The notes under the pieces: model-generated
Database searches by the model: none
Told to the model about the DNA's origin: nothing
Seen by the model: only the letters and a program-made list of their open reading frames with translations
Program-made: the position numbers and the translations under genes
Shown: piece after piece, positions 16,376 to 25,361 of the stretch
Position numbering within the stretch: position 1 is the first letter of the stretch
Layout of the letters: every line of letters starts with the position of its first letter
Source: Candidatus Pelagibacter communis
Lineage (GTDB): Bacteria > Pseudomonadota > Alphaproteobacteria > Pelagibacterales > Pelagibacteraceae
Direction of reading: 5' to 3'
Assembly: GCF_001179985.1 (NCBI RefSeq)
Contig: NZ_CVSI01000058.1
Location: 298,297-362,296 of the forward strand
DNA length: 64,000 nt

Positions 16376-16879
16376 ATGTTTAGATTATTTTTAACGATTG
16401 TGTTTATATTAATTTCTTATAAATCGTATGCTGATAAAAATATGATGATTGGTTCCTTAGGTAAGTCTGAAGAAGTTAATCGTACAATTAAAGTTATAAT
16501 GTATGATAATTATTATGAGCCAAGTAGCTTTAACATAAAATCTGGTGAAACAATTAAATTTGAGGTTGTTAATGCTGGAGAATTAGTTCATGAATTTAAT
16601 ATAGCTAATGCAATGATGCACAAAAAACATCAGCCAGAAATGGAAAAAATGGTTGAAAACGAAATTTTACTAGCTGATTCAATTGACAAAGAAAAAATGA
16701 AAAAAATGGCAAAAATGGACAAGTCAATGGGTCATTCACATAGTAATAGTGTTTTACTTGAGCCAAATGAAAAAGGTGACATTGTTTGGAAGTTTGAAAA
16801 TGCAATGAACATTGAAATTGCATGCAATGTTCCAGGTCATTATCAAATTGGCATGATTGCTAAAGTTGATATAAAATAA
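16376..16879 (+). CDS. Periplasmic cupredoxin (plastocyanin/azurin-like copper protein)
   Basis: 167 aa. Signal peptide at 1-19 (LFLTIVFILISYKSYA). A type 1 copper site is readable: His72 (ELVHEFNI), Cys150, His155 and Met160 (CNVPGHYQIGM). Between His72 and the cysteine there is an insert of about 45 residues rich in Met, His and Lys (residues 79-123), which could bind additional copper. Role: electron carrier or copper chaperone in the periplasm. The gene is followed 3 nt later by a DUF4396 membrane protein, likely the same transcript. Confidence 0.88.
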   Translation: MFRLFLTIVFILISYKSYADKNMMIGSLGKSEEVNRTIKVIMYDNYYEPSSFNIKSGETIKFEVVNAGELVHEFNIANAMMHKKHQPEMEKMVENEILLADSIDKEKMKKMAKMDKSMGHSHSNSVLLEPNEKGDIVWKFENAMNIEIACNVPGHYQIGMIAKVDIK

Positions 16880-16882
16880 TTA

Positions 16883-17329
16883 ATGCAAAAATCATCTGTA
16901 TCGAGTTTTCACTGGGCATGCAAAAACACGTGGAATAGAAGTGCAAAAAACACTGCATGGTGTTTACTTGGATGTTCAATAGGAGATTTTGGTACAATTT
17001 TATTTTTTCAGCTTACAAAAATTCCTTTTCCTGTATTAGGCATAATGACATTAGCAATAATTAATGGATTAATTACAAGTATCATCCTTGAAACTATAAT
17101 TCTAATGAGACAGAAACTAAATTTTTTGAAAGCATTAAATACAGCGATCGGAATGAGCTTTATTTCAATGATTAGTATGGAAGTTGCAATGAATGTTACT
17201 GACTACTATCTTACTGGTGGTGCAATACTAACTTGGTGGGTAGTACCTATTATGTTAATTGTAGGTTTTTTAACACCTTGGCCATATAATTATTGGAGAT
17301 TAAAAAAATATAATATTGCATGTCATTAA
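16883..17329 (+). CDS. DUF4396 domain membrane protein
   Basis: 148 aa. The N-terminal part (FHWACKNTWNRSAKNT) contains His, Trp and Cys, and is followed by about four transmembrane helices, including GTILFFQLTKIPFPVLGIMTLAIINGL and WWVVPIMLIVGFLTPWPYNYWRL. MEVAMNVTDYYLTGG is a conserved DUF4396 stretch. Family members often occur near copper-handling genes, which agrees with the cupredoxin directly upstream. A metal-related inner-membrane role is inferred, not shown. Confidence 0.75.
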   Translation: MQKSSVSSFHWACKNTWNRSAKNTAWCLLGCSIGDFGTILFFQLTKIPFPVLGIMTLAIINGLITSIILETIILMRQKLNFLKALNTAIGMSFISMISMEVAMNVTDYYLTGGAILTWWVVPIMLIVGFLTPWPYNYWRLKKYNIACH

Positions 17330-17331
17330 TT

Positions 17332-17408
17332 TGGTAGCGGGAAGTGGGATCGAACCACTGACCTCGGGCTTATGAGTCCCGCGCTCTAACCAACTGAGCT
17401 ACCCCGCC
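17332..17408 (-). tRNA. tRNA-Met (CAT anticodon), elongator type
   Basis: Reading the minus strand from 17408, the sequence folds as a full cloverleaf: acceptor GGCGGGG pairs with TCCCGCT (G-U at 1-72 and 7-66), D arm GCTCAG...GAGC, anticodon loop CTCATAA (anticodon complement at 17372-17374), T arm AGTGG-TTCGATC-CCACT, discriminator A and an encoded CCA at 17332-17334. The paired 1-72 position and GG start argue against initiator tRNA; a lysidine-modified tRNA-Ile2 is the remaining alternative. 77 nt including CCA. Confidence 0.93.
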
Positions 17409-17526
17409 ATTAAATTCGTATTGATTTATACTACTTATTTTTTTTCGTTCAAACAAGAAATTATAAATATTGTTTATCAAGTACATATTTTGCTGGCGTT
17501 TCTAGGTTAGTATTATAATTAAATAA

Positions 17527-18471
17527 TCAATTATTTAATAATTTTTTTTTAGCTGTTTCAAACTCATATCCACTTAGAGCTCCACTTTTATATAAATCAT
17601 TCAATTCCTTTAGTTGTTTCACTATATCTTTACTAGGTGACTTAACTTGAATATCTTCATTCACATAACTAGTTAGATCTAATAAATGGTGCTTCTGTGC
17701 TTTTTGTTTTATTTCAAATTTTTTATGATAATTGGCAGCTATAGAGATAAACTTCTCCATTGTTTTTTTATGTTTTGGATGTTTCTCAATGTTGTATTTG
17801 TGATATTCAGACGCATCTTCGGTTAAAAATTTACTAACAGGTCCCTCCAATAATTCTGGATCAACTACATAGTTAACTTGGAACCAATTGGATAAATTAT
17901 GTCTTGAGAAATAAGAGTGATAAGAGTTAAGTCCCATTTGGGGAAATTTTATTCCATTTTCTCTTATGTATTTTCTATATTGAGCTGAATTAACTTTAGA
18001 AAAAGGATCATCTGGTGCATAAAGTTCCTTTTGTACATCCCAGTGTGAAATTACCATGCAATTATGTGATCGACCAACTTTTACAACCTTAACTAAATAA
18101 TATTCTGGTCTTTCATAACAGCCGTCATATTTATCTTTAAATACTGCAGAGTAAATTAGAGGATCTATTTGTCCTTGAAGTCTTACACCCATGTCACCCC
18201 AAACAACTTCCCAGAATTCAACAACTTTGTTATTTTCAATTCGTCCAGCACCAAAAATCCTAAAGTCAAAATAACCCCACTTGAACTCCTCTGTTCTAAG
18301 AATTGTCCATGTACCTGGAGATAAGTTAATTTTAAATTTTTTAGTAATCTCAAACTCGCCATTATTAATTATTTCACCTGGCTTATAAATTTTGGCATTT
18401 ATTGATGTACACAAAACAAAGTATATTAAGATAGTAAATTTTAAAAATTTTATTAAATTTTGCATAACCAT
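17527..18471 (-). CDS. Secreted hypothetical protein with C-terminal SHOCT motif
   Basis: 314 aa. N-terminal signal peptide (FLKFTILIYFVLCTSINA, cleavage near 26). The body has no domain I recognise; it is Trp/Tyr-rich and probably beta-structured. The last 30 residues, QLKELNDLYKSGALSGYEFETAKKKLLN, match the SHOCT oligomerisation motif. A second SHOCT-tailed secreted protein lies at 23455-24237. The start could be Met1 (18471) or Met3 (18465). It overlaps the upstream small secreted protein by 13-19 nt, implying coupled translation. Confidence 0.75.
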   Translation of the reverse strand: MVMQNLIKFLKFTILIYFVLCTSINAKIYKPGEIINNGEFEITKKFKINLSPGTWTILRTEEFKWGYFDFRIFGAGRIENNKVVEFWEVVWGDMGVRLQGQIDPLIYSAVFKDKYDGCYERPEYYLVKVVKVGRSHNCMVISHWDVQKELYAPDDPFSKVNSAQYRKYIRENGIKFPQMGLNSYHSYFSRHNLSNWFQVNYVVDPELLEGPVSKFLTEDASEYHKYNIEKHPKHKKTMEKFISIAANYHKKFEIKQKAQKHHLLDLTSYVNEDIQVKSPSKDIVKQLKELNDLYKSGALSGYEFETAKKKLLNN

Positions 18472-18773
18472 TTTGATGATGGATCAAACATTGGTATTAA
18501 AATTGCTTCTCCTGAAACTAAATTTATTTTCCACTCTCTAATTGGTTTTTCATCATCTACACTTATGATATTTAATTTCTCTTTATCTAAAATAATTTTT
18601 TGAAAAAATAACCAAATGTTAGGAGACATTTCCTCTTTTGCAAAGTTTTGCCCATAAACTATATTAGTTTTACTTTTGCTTAATATATTTTGACACTCCA
18701 AAGTGTTTAAATCAGCGTATGCAATATTATTGGTTGATATAAATACAAATATTATAAATAATAACTTTTTCAT
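18453..18773 (-). CDS. Small secreted hypothetical protein
   Basis: 106 aa. Signal peptide MKKLLFIIFVFISTNNIAYA with cleavage near residue 20. The mature part has two Cys (LECQNI and WLCKI at the extreme C terminus) that could form a disulfide. No family recognised. Its ATG overlaps the stop of the upstream transporter gene by one base and its end overlaps the SHOCT protein start, so three genes form one minus-strand operon. Confidence 0.7.
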   Translation of the reverse strand: MKKLLFIIFVFISTNNIAYADLNTLECQNILSKSKTNIVYGQNFAKEEMSPNIWLFFQKIILDKEKLNIISVDDEKPIREWKINLVSGEAILIPMFDPSSKWLCKI

Positions 18774-19627
18774 TATGCTTTAGATATTCTATTTATGTTA
18801 ATATTTCCTATGTAAAACATCAAAGCAACGTATTGAATTAAAGCATATACTGCAATTGGTGTCATATATTCAAGTTCATGAAATAATTGAGCCCCAACAA
18901 TTAATCCCATAGCTCCATTTTGTAACATAGCTTCAATCATGATTGTTCTTTGTGTTTTAACCTCTTTGAGAGTAAATTTAGTTATCAAATATACGGAAGT
19001 TAAAATAGATACAATTACAACAAAAGAGATCGCACCTACATCTGCAAAGTATCCTCCAAGATTATCTCTTTCAGTAAATATTGCTATAATTATTATAAAA
19101 ATAAATAGAAAAAAGGCTGCTCTGTCAAATCTTAAGTTGTTTCGTTCAGAGAATTTTTTAAAATTTCCCCTAACTAGAATTCCGACAAATGTAGGTAGCG
19201 CAATAAATAAAAACATTCTAACTGAAAATTTCAATAAGTTCAGATCAAACGATACATTTTCAAAGAAAGAAGAATATATCTTAAGAAAAATTGGTATAGA
19301 TATGAAAGAAATCAAAGCGCAGATGGAGGTGATTGTTATTGATAAAGCCACATTTCCTTTAACCAATTTTGTGGCATAGTTTGACATAACCGCCGAGGGT
19401 AAAATTAAGAGTAAGAAAACGCCCAATTGAAATTCAGCCTGCATTGGAAAAAAGGATATGATTATAATTCCAATAAGTGGTAAAATCATCATTTGACATA
19501 TTAAAGCAATTATTAAATTTCTTGGTTTTTCAACTACTTCCAAAAAATTTTTAACAGTTAAATTTAAACCTAAAGAAAACATGATGAAAATCATGCCTAT
19601 GGGTCCTACATTTTTTACAAATTCCAC
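18773..19627 (-). CDS. Bile acid:sodium symporter family (BASS/SBF) transporter
   Basis: 284 aa, eight to nine transmembrane segments. IGMIFIMFSLGLNLTVKNF at the N terminus and the GVFLLLILPSAVMSNYATKLVKGNVALS segment carry the family's sodium-site pattern; the C-terminal QNGAMGLIVGAQLF is also conserved. It is a secondary carrier for organic anions; in marine bacteria the substrate is unlikely to be bile acid. It is first in a three-gene unit with two secreted hypothetical proteins. Confidence 0.85.
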   Translation of the reverse strand: MEFVKNVGPIGMIFIMFSLGLNLTVKNFLEVVEKPRNLIIALICQMMILPLIGIIIISFFPMQAEFQLGVFLLLILPSAVMSNYATKLVKGNVALSITITSICALISFISIPIFLKIYSSFFENVSFDLNLLKFSVRMFLFIALPTFVGILVRGNFKKFSERNNLRFDRAAFFLFIFIIIIAIFTERDNLGGYFADVGAISFVVIVSILTSVYLITKFTLKEVKTQRTIMIEAMLQNGAMGLIVGAQLFHELEYMTPIAVYALIQYVALMFYIGNININRISKA

Positions 19628-19727
19628 TTTTCCCTCAAAACACTTATGAAGTAATTAAAATAAATTTCAACAAATATTTATTCTATTAATCTTGAATTAT
19701 TGGCTTTTTTCATATTATTTACAACCA

Positions 19728-20735
19728 ATGTCATTGATAAATAAAGAAATAAAATTTTCATCAAAAATTCAGATTGAGGATAGCTTTTATGTTTTTAAAA
19801 AAAATCATGATCTTCTTATTACTGAAATTTTTTATTTTCAACAACAATGGCTTACTGCTGCATTTAAGAGATTTAAAGATTTCGATAAGTATATAATTTT
19901 AATATATTTAATAAATAAAGCCTTCAAAGGATATAACGATCATTTTATTGTTAATTCATTTGATGAATTTTATTCTAAAGAAAATTTTGAAATTCCTAAA
20001 ATAAACATAATTGATTTATCTAGAGAATTAAACATTTCAAAAGAAACCACTAGAAGAAAAATGATGGAATTGGAAAAAGATGGAGCAATAAACAAGATCA
20101 AAAAAAGAATTTTGTTACAAAGAAAAGGTCAAGAAATTCAAAAACCTACAGACTCTATAAAGAATTTATCAAGAGTTATATCTCACTTTAGTGATTATTT
20201 AACTAAAGAAAAAATACTTAAAAATAAAATACCTAAAAATGAAATAGAGGACAAAATAAGGAAGAATTTTACTAGGTGCTGGCAATATTTTTTTGATTAT
20301 CAAATCCCTTTAATTACCAGATGGAAAAAGATATTTGGAGATATTGAAACTTGGACTATTTGGGGAAATTGTGTTTACAATCAAAATTTAGTTTTATCAA
20401 AATCAATTAAGGAAAATCAAAATATTTTAAAAAAAGAAGATGCTTTTATAAAAAGACTTAATGAATTTGGAAACCAAGGACTAAATGCTATGACAATTTC
20501 AGAATTAACAGGTATTCCAAGACCTACAGTACTAAGAAAGCTAAAAATATTAATAAATAAAAAATTATTAACAAAAGATAAAAATAACCATTATCTAATT
20601 TTTGGAGGACCAGGCACAGAAAGTTATACAAAAGATCAAACGAAAGTAATGACTGAAGTCGATGAGATTAGAAAGATTAATGGAAAAGAATTCGTAAATT
20701 TAATTACAAAAATACTAAATATTATAGTTTTATAA
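19728..20735 (+). CDS. Putative transcriptional regulator with two helix-turn-helix segments
   Basis: 335 aa from the ATG at 19728 (an in-frame TTG at 19692 would add 12 residues). Two winged-HTH-like regions are visible: around residues 88-120 (IIDLSRELNISKETTRRKMMELEKDGAI) and around 250-290 (MTISELTGIPRPTVLRKLKILINKKLL). Between them is a predicted helical region with conserved-looking Trp residues. Duplicate DNA-binding domains in one chain suggest binding to a long or bipartite site. I do not recognise a characterised family. Convergent with a small membrane protein gene, sharing TTATAA. Confidence 0.65.
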   Translation: MSLINKEIKFSSKIQIEDSFYVFKKNHDLLITEIFYFQQQWLTAAFKRFKDFDKYIILIYLINKAFKGYNDHFIVNSFDEFYSKENFEIPKINIIDLSRELNISKETTRRKMMELEKDGAINKIKKRILLQRKGQEIQKPTDSIKNLSRVISHFSDYLTKEKILKNKIPKNEIEDKIRKNFTRCWQYFFDYQIPLITRWKKIFGDIETWTIWGNCVYNQNLVLSKSIKENQNILKKEDAFIKRLNEFGNQGLNAMTISELTGIPRPTVLRKLKILINKKLLTKDKNNHYLIFGGPGTESYTKDQTKVMTEVDEIRKINGKEFVNLITKILNIIVL

Positions 20736-20924
20736 TGAAGCTATAATGCCAGTTACGATGATTACTGAAGCTATGAGACCAAGAAATAATAAATTTTCTT
20801 TTCTTTCTCTTTTTTCTTCTCCTCGAACTCTATTTAAGAGTATATTAATATCTACTTTTTGTTCCTGTTTTTTAATTCTTTGAGGTTCAGTTTGGTTTTT
20901 AAGGCTATCAACTTCAGTGCTCAT
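20730..20924 (-). CDS. Small tail-anchored membrane protein
   Basis: 64 aa from the ATG at 20924 (frame open to 20939, five more residues). A charged, Gln/Lys/Arg-rich N-terminal half with possible coiled coil (QKVDINILLNRVRGEEKRER) precedes one C-terminal transmembrane helix, NLLFLGLIASVIIVTGIIASL. No family recognised. Lies downstream of the demethylating flavoprotein gene on the same strand. Confidence 0.55.
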   Translation of the reverse strand: MSTEVDSLKNQTEPQRIKKQEQKVDINILLNRVRGEEKRERKENLLFLGLIASVIIVTGIIASL

Positions 20925-21009
20925 ATGCCTATTAAACACTAAGCTCGTTACATTATCAATTTATTTTAAGTTCAAAATGGGTTGTAACTTGAACCGGAGT
21001 CAAAATGTC

Positions 21010-23451
21010 CTAGATCTCTGAAAGTTTTTTTGAATTTAAAGGTTTTTTTAAAATTGAAGCCTTAAATTTTTTCTTCTCAACCTCAATTTCAAACTCTGAA
21101 TTTTCAATCTCCTGATGGCTCATCCCAGAGTTAATATAGCCAAATGTCAAGTTTTTCTTAAAATTAAATGAAAAATTTCCTGATGTGGTCCTTCCAACAA
21201 TCTTATTTTTGAAAAATATAGGCTCATCGTGTAGCAGAAGTGGTTCTCCAGGTTCAGAATTTTCTAAAATAATCATTTTAAGTTTTTTATTAGTATTTTT
21301 GTCTTTAATTTTCTCCAAGGCTTCCCTTCCTATAAAATTTGTATTTTTTTTAAAACTAATTGCAAAATTAAGTCCAGCCTCAAATTGATTTTCTTCAGGA
21401 GATATGTCATGGCCCCAATGCACGTAGCCAGACTCCATTCTCATAATATCCATTGCGTGCATACCACATAAAGATAGATTATATTTTTTCCCCTCAGTTA
21501 CTAAAATTTCAAAGAGTTTTTTTGCATTTTCTTTTTTGACATATAATTCATAACCCAACTCTCCAACATAAGAAATTCTTTGAGCCCATACTTTTATGTC
21601 TGATATTTCAACTTCTTTTGCAGTTGCAAATTTAAAGTTATCTTTTGAAAAATCACTATTACTAATTGAAGATATCATTTCTCTACTTTTAGGCCCAAAT
21701 AAACCTAAACAACAATAATCTTCAGTTACATCCTTAAAGTCTATTTCATTTGAAATATGTTTTAAAATATGAAATTTATCTCTTTCACGATTAGCAGCTG
21801 AACTTACTACTCTAAAATAATTTTTATCAATACAGATGACAGTTAAATCAGCTTCGATTCCTCCATCTTTATTAAGCATTTGAGTGTATTTAATAGAACC
21901 TGGTATATCTTTTATATTGGCTGTACATAACATTTGTAATTCTTGGTGAACTTTTTCTCCTTTTAAATCAAATTTTGAAAAAGGTGAAAGTTCAAATAAT
22001 CCAACATTAGTTCTTGCATTTTTTGTTTCAAATTCTGCACTTGGATACCAATTTTGATAGTTGTAACTATATTTATAATCTTTATTTTTTTCATCTTTTG
22101 AAAACCACATCGGTCTTTCATATCCGCCTGAAACACCAAAACATGCACCATGTTTTTTTAATTCATCATGGTAAGGGAGGGTTATAACATTCCTTGAAGT
22201 TTTGTGTTGTTTGTATGGCCAATGCATTCCATATAAATCTCCAAGCGTTTCAGTAACTCTTTCTTTAATAAAATTTATTTCTGAATGAAATTTTTGAAAT
22301 CTTTTAATATCATAACTAAATATATCTTCATTGATATGACCATTCATTAACCATTCAGCTGTAACTTTGCCAACTCCACCAGCACTTGCTATTCCAATAC
22401 TATTTAATCCACAACAAACGAAAAAGTTTTTTACCTCAGGAACTTCACCAAGTAGTGTATTTGTATCTGGTGTAAAAGATTCTGGACCTGCAAAAAATTT
22501 TCTAATGCCAACTTTTTCTAATATTGGAAATCTTTTCATACATGCTGTTAAGTAAGGCTCAAAATGTTCAAAATTTTCTGGAAATTCACCAAAAGAAAAG
22601 TCTTCAGGAACTTTGTTTGTTTTATCAAATGCAGGAATAGATTTTCCTTCAAATATTCCTAACAATAATTTACCAGCATCTTCTTTAATATAAGTTCTGC
22701 TATCAAAATCTCTTATTACTGGTAAATCTTTTGGAACTTCTTTAATTGGTTCTGTGATTACATAAAAGTGTTCAGCAGGATATAATGGAATACTTACACC
22801 TAATTTTTCTCCAATTTGTCTCGACCACATTCCAGTTGCTAAAACAATATATTCACATTCTATTTTTTGACCATTAACGACAACGCCTTCAATTCTTTTA
22901 TTTTTAACTAGTATGTCTTCAACAGGAGAATCTTCAAAAATTTTAGCACCTTCAGCTCTTGCTGCTTTTGCAAGGAGTTGTGTAATACCAGATGGGTCTC
23001 CTGAACCATCGCCAGGCATAAGAATGCCTCCTAATAAGTCATCATTTTTAATTAAAGGAACTTTATCTTTAATCTCGTCTTTATTTAAAATTTGAACATT
23101 AACATCATAAAGTTGAGCGGTAGTTGCTTGCCTTTTTAATTCCTGCCATCTCCCCTCTTCTTGAGCAATTGACATTGCGCCATTCAAACGAAGTCCTGCT
23201 GAATGATCTACTTTTTTTTCAAGTTCTTTATAAAGATCTAAAGAGTACTTTCTAATTTTTGTAATTGTAGCAGATGGACCTAATTGACTAACTAATCCTG
23301 CTGCATGCCAAGTGGTACCCGATGTAAGTTTATCTCTTTCTAAAAGAATGACATCTTTCCAACCAAATTTCGCTAAATGATATGCGCAAGAGCATCCAAC
23401 AACCCCACCACCAATAACAACAACTTTTGCTGAACTTGGTAGTTTTTTCAT
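21010..23451 (-). CDS. FAD-dependent dimethylglycine/sarcosine dehydrogenase-like protein with GcvT domain
   Basis: 813 aa, the length of DMGDH/SARDH. The N-terminal FAD-binding DAO domain has GGGVVG at 14-19 and TSGTTWHAAGL, where His49 sits at the position that covalently holds FAD in the family. A central FAO_M region follows, then an aminomethyltransferase (GcvT) fold from about residue 425, including GMHAMDIMRMESGYVHWGHD. It oxidatively removes an N-methyl group, passing formaldehyde to tetrahydrofolate. This fits the glycine betaine-dimethylglycine-sarcosine-glycine route known in SAR11. Substrate choice between DMG and sarcosine cannot be fixed here. Confidence 0.88.
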   Translation of the reverse strand: MKKLPSSAKVVVIGGGVVGCSCAYHLAKFGWKDVILLERDKLTSGTTWHAAGLVSQLGPSATITKIRKYSLDLYKELEKKVDHSAGLRLNGAMSIAQEEGRWQELKRQATTAQLYDVNVQILNKDEIKDKVPLIKNDDLLGGILMPGDGSGDPSGITQLLAKAARAEGAKIFEDSPVEDILVKNKRIEGVVVNGQKIECEYIVLATGMWSRQIGEKLGVSIPLYPAEHFYVITEPIKEVPKDLPVIRDFDSRTYIKEDAGKLLLGIFEGKSIPAFDKTNKVPEDFSFGEFPENFEHFEPYLTACMKRFPILEKVGIRKFFAGPESFTPDTNTLLGEVPEVKNFFVCCGLNSIGIASAGGVGKVTAEWLMNGHINEDIFSYDIKRFQKFHSEINFIKERVTETLGDLYGMHWPYKQHKTSRNVITLPYHDELKKHGACFGVSGGYERPMWFSKDEKNKDYKYSYNYQNWYPSAEFETKNARTNVGLFELSPFSKFDLKGEKVHQELQMLCTANIKDIPGSIKYTQMLNKDGGIEADLTVICIDKNYFRVVSSAANRERDKFHILKHISNEIDFKDVTEDYCCLGLFGPKSREMISSISNSDFSKDNFKFATAKEVEISDIKVWAQRISYVGELGYELYVKKENAKKLFEILVTEGKKYNLSLCGMHAMDIMRMESGYVHWGHDISPEENQFEAGLNFAISFKKNTNFIGREALEKIKDKNTNKKLKMIILENSEPGEPLLLHDEPIFFKNKIVGRTTSGNFSFNFKKNLTFGYINSGMSHQEIENSEFEIEVEKKKFKASILKKPLNSKKLSEI

Positions 23452-23454
23452 TAA

Positions 23455-24237
23455 TTAATTTAGAATTTCTTCTTTGAGTTTTTTAAATTCTGCCTCAGTG
23501 ATTAAACCCTCATCCAACATTTTTTTAATATCCTGCAATTGTTCAACAGTATCATTTTTTTTTGTAAATTTTGATTTAATTTCTTTTCCATTAATGCTCG
23601 CAATATAACAATTGTTCATCGCTTCTGATTTTGAACTCCAAGAACTGACAGTAAGTTTGCAAGCATCCAATGCAAGTTTTTTTGCCTGATCCTCATTATT
23701 TGCTGACCTTTTTATAAATATATTTTTATCAATTTTATGTTTTGCTGTTGCTGTAATTTTTTTAGTTGAGGAGCTAATTTCTTGATTTGTAGATCCATAC
23801 CATCTATTTTGTTTGAAAACTGATCTAACTACTTCCTCATCATATTTTCTTGAAAATTTTATGTTTGTTCCGCCCCAAACAACTTTATAACCTCTTGCAA
23901 ATAATTTACATTTACTGCCACCTCTTGCTTTACTTCTTTTAGAACACATGGAAACTGCTTTAGCTGAGGCTGGAGCACAAGCGCCACTACCAAATTTCGT
24001 TGGACAATAAAAATAAAACGATGTTGTTCCTTCTGGATTTACTGCAAAACTTAATGGCTCCCCTTGTCTTTTACCTACATCACCTGATGGATTGCCATCA
24101 CCCCTTAGATATGCAAAAAAATCATTCATAGTCTGAGTGCTAAATTTAATAGGACCAATGCCAGTTAAAGCTTCGGCTTTGTTATTAAGATTAAAAATTA
24201 AAGCGAAACAAATTATTATTTTTAAATATTTTTTCAT
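23455..24237 (-). CDS. Secreted hypothetical protein with C-terminal SHOCT motif
   Basis: 260 aa. Signal peptide 1-23 (LKIIICFALIFNLNNKAEA). The mature region is Cys-containing (YFYCPTKFGSGACAP, SMCSKRSKARGGSKCKLF, DACKLTVSSW, NNCYIAS), suggesting disulfides. The C terminus LQDIKKMLDEGLITEAEFKKLKEEIL is a clear SHOCT motif. Function unknown. It sits between alanine dehydrogenase and the demethylating flavoprotein with 0-3 nt spacing, so it is probably cotranscribed with them. Confidence 0.75.
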   Translation of the reverse strand: MKKYLKIIICFALIFNLNNKAEALTGIGPIKFSTQTMNDFFAYLRGDGNPSGDVGKRQGEPLSFAVNPEGTTSFYFYCPTKFGSGACAPASAKAVSMCSKRSKARGGSKCKLFARGYKVVWGGTNIKFSRKYDEEVVRSVFKQNRWYGSTNQEISSSTKKITATAKHKIDKNIFIKRSANNEDQAKKLALDACKLTVSSWSSKSEAMNNCYIASINGKEIKSKFTKKNDTVEQLQDIKKMLDEGLITEAEFKKLKEEILN

Positions 24238-25353
24238 TTAATTTAACGCTTCAGTTGGAGAAAGAAATTTGTGTCCAAAAGTATCTGCCACAGCTTTATA
24301 GGTAACATTGCCTTTACAAACATTTAAACCTGCTAAAAAATTTGGATCATCTTTTAAAGCTTTTTGATAACCATCTTTAGCTAATTTATTTAAAAAAGGT
24401 AATGTTACTTTATTTAATGCAAGTGTAGATGTTCTTGGAACACCTCCAGGCATATTAGCAACACAATAATGAACAATATCATCAACAATATATGTTGGGT
24501 TTGCATGAGTAGTTGGCTTGCTTGTTTCAACACAACCTCCTTGATCAATTGCAACATCTACTATAACAGAACCTCTCTTCATTAATTTTAGCATTTCTTT
24601 TGTAACTAATTTTGGGGCCTCTGCACCTGGAATTAATACACCCCCAACTAATAGATCTGCTTCAGAAATTAGTTTTTTTAAATCAATATTATCTGATTGC
24701 TGAGGAATTATTTTATCACCAAATTTTTTAGATAGTTCACTTAATCTTTTTTCAGATTTATCTACAATGTGAACTTTTGCTAACATGCCAGTGGCAATAT
24801 CAGCAGCATTTTCTCCTACAACACCTCCGCCTAAAATTACAACTGTACCACCTTCTACTCCGGGTGCTCCTCCTAATAAAACTCCTCTACCCTTTTGATT
24901 TTTCTCTAAACAATGCGCACCTGCTTGAACCGACATTCTGCCTGCAACTGCACTCATTGGTGCTAATAGTGGTAATCTTCCATTTTGATCTGTGACAGTT
25001 TCATAGGCTATACAAATACCTTTAGAGTTAATTAGTCCTTGCGTTAGTTCTTTTGCAGCAGCTAAGTGAAGATAAGTAAAAACAATTTGGTTTTCTTTGA
25101 TCATTTTTACTTCATTAGAAAGCGGTTCTTTTACTTTTACAATAATGTCAGAGTCGTTAAAAATATCTTCAGCTTTGTCTATTATTTTTGCACCTGCAGA
25201 TGTATATGCAGAATTATCAAATCCTGCTTCAAACCCACCATTATTTTCAACTAAAACATCATGACCATTTGATACTAAATCTTTGACACTATCAGGAGTT
25301 AATCCAATTCTATTTTCTTGAGGCTTTATTTCTTTTGGGACGCCAATTTTCAT
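24238..25353 (-). CDS. ald: Alanine dehydrogenase
   Basis: 371 aa, the family's usual length. All key residues are at canonical numbers: Lys75 (KVKEP), His96 (YLHLA), the NAD-binding GGGVVG at 175-180 and Asp270 (VDVAIDQGG). NMPGGVPRTSTLAL is also typical. It deaminates L-alanine to pyruvate and ammonium with NAD. Directly downstream of a taurine:pyruvate-type aminotransferase gene (8-nt gap), it would regenerate the pyruvate acceptor and release the amino nitrogen, the classic Tpa/Ald pairing. Confidence 0.95.
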   Translation of the reverse strand: MKIGVPKEIKPQENRIGLTPDSVKDLVSNGHDVLVENNGGFEAGFDNSAYTSAGAKIIDKAEDIFNDSDIIVKVKEPLSNEVKMIKENQIVFTYLHLAAAKELTQGLINSKGICIAYETVTDQNGRLPLLAPMSAVAGRMSVQAGAHCLEKNQKGRGVLLGGAPGVEGGTVVILGGGVVGENAADIATGMLAKVHIVDKSEKRLSELSKKFGDKIIPQQSDNIDLKKLISEADLLVGGVLIPGAEAPKLVTKEMLKLMKRGSVIVDVAIDQGGCVETSKPTTHANPTYIVDDIVHYCVANMPGGVPRTSTLALNKVTLPFLNKLAKDGYQKALKDDPNFLAGLNVCKGNVTYKAVADTFGHKFLSPTEALN

Positions 25354-25361
25354 ATAGAAAA

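Noticed and set aside
17332..17408. Initiator tRNA or tRNA-Ile2 with CAT anticodon
   Set aside because: Position 1 pairs with 72 (G-U) and the D-arm lacks the initiator features, which supports elongator Met; the Ile2 reading cannot be fully excluded without the lysidine synthetase identity elements.
20968..20994. Hairpin terminator after the demethylating flavoprotein
   Set aside because: Only a 6-7-bp match (GTTCAA/TTGAAC) with a 13-nt loop and no T run, too weak to list.
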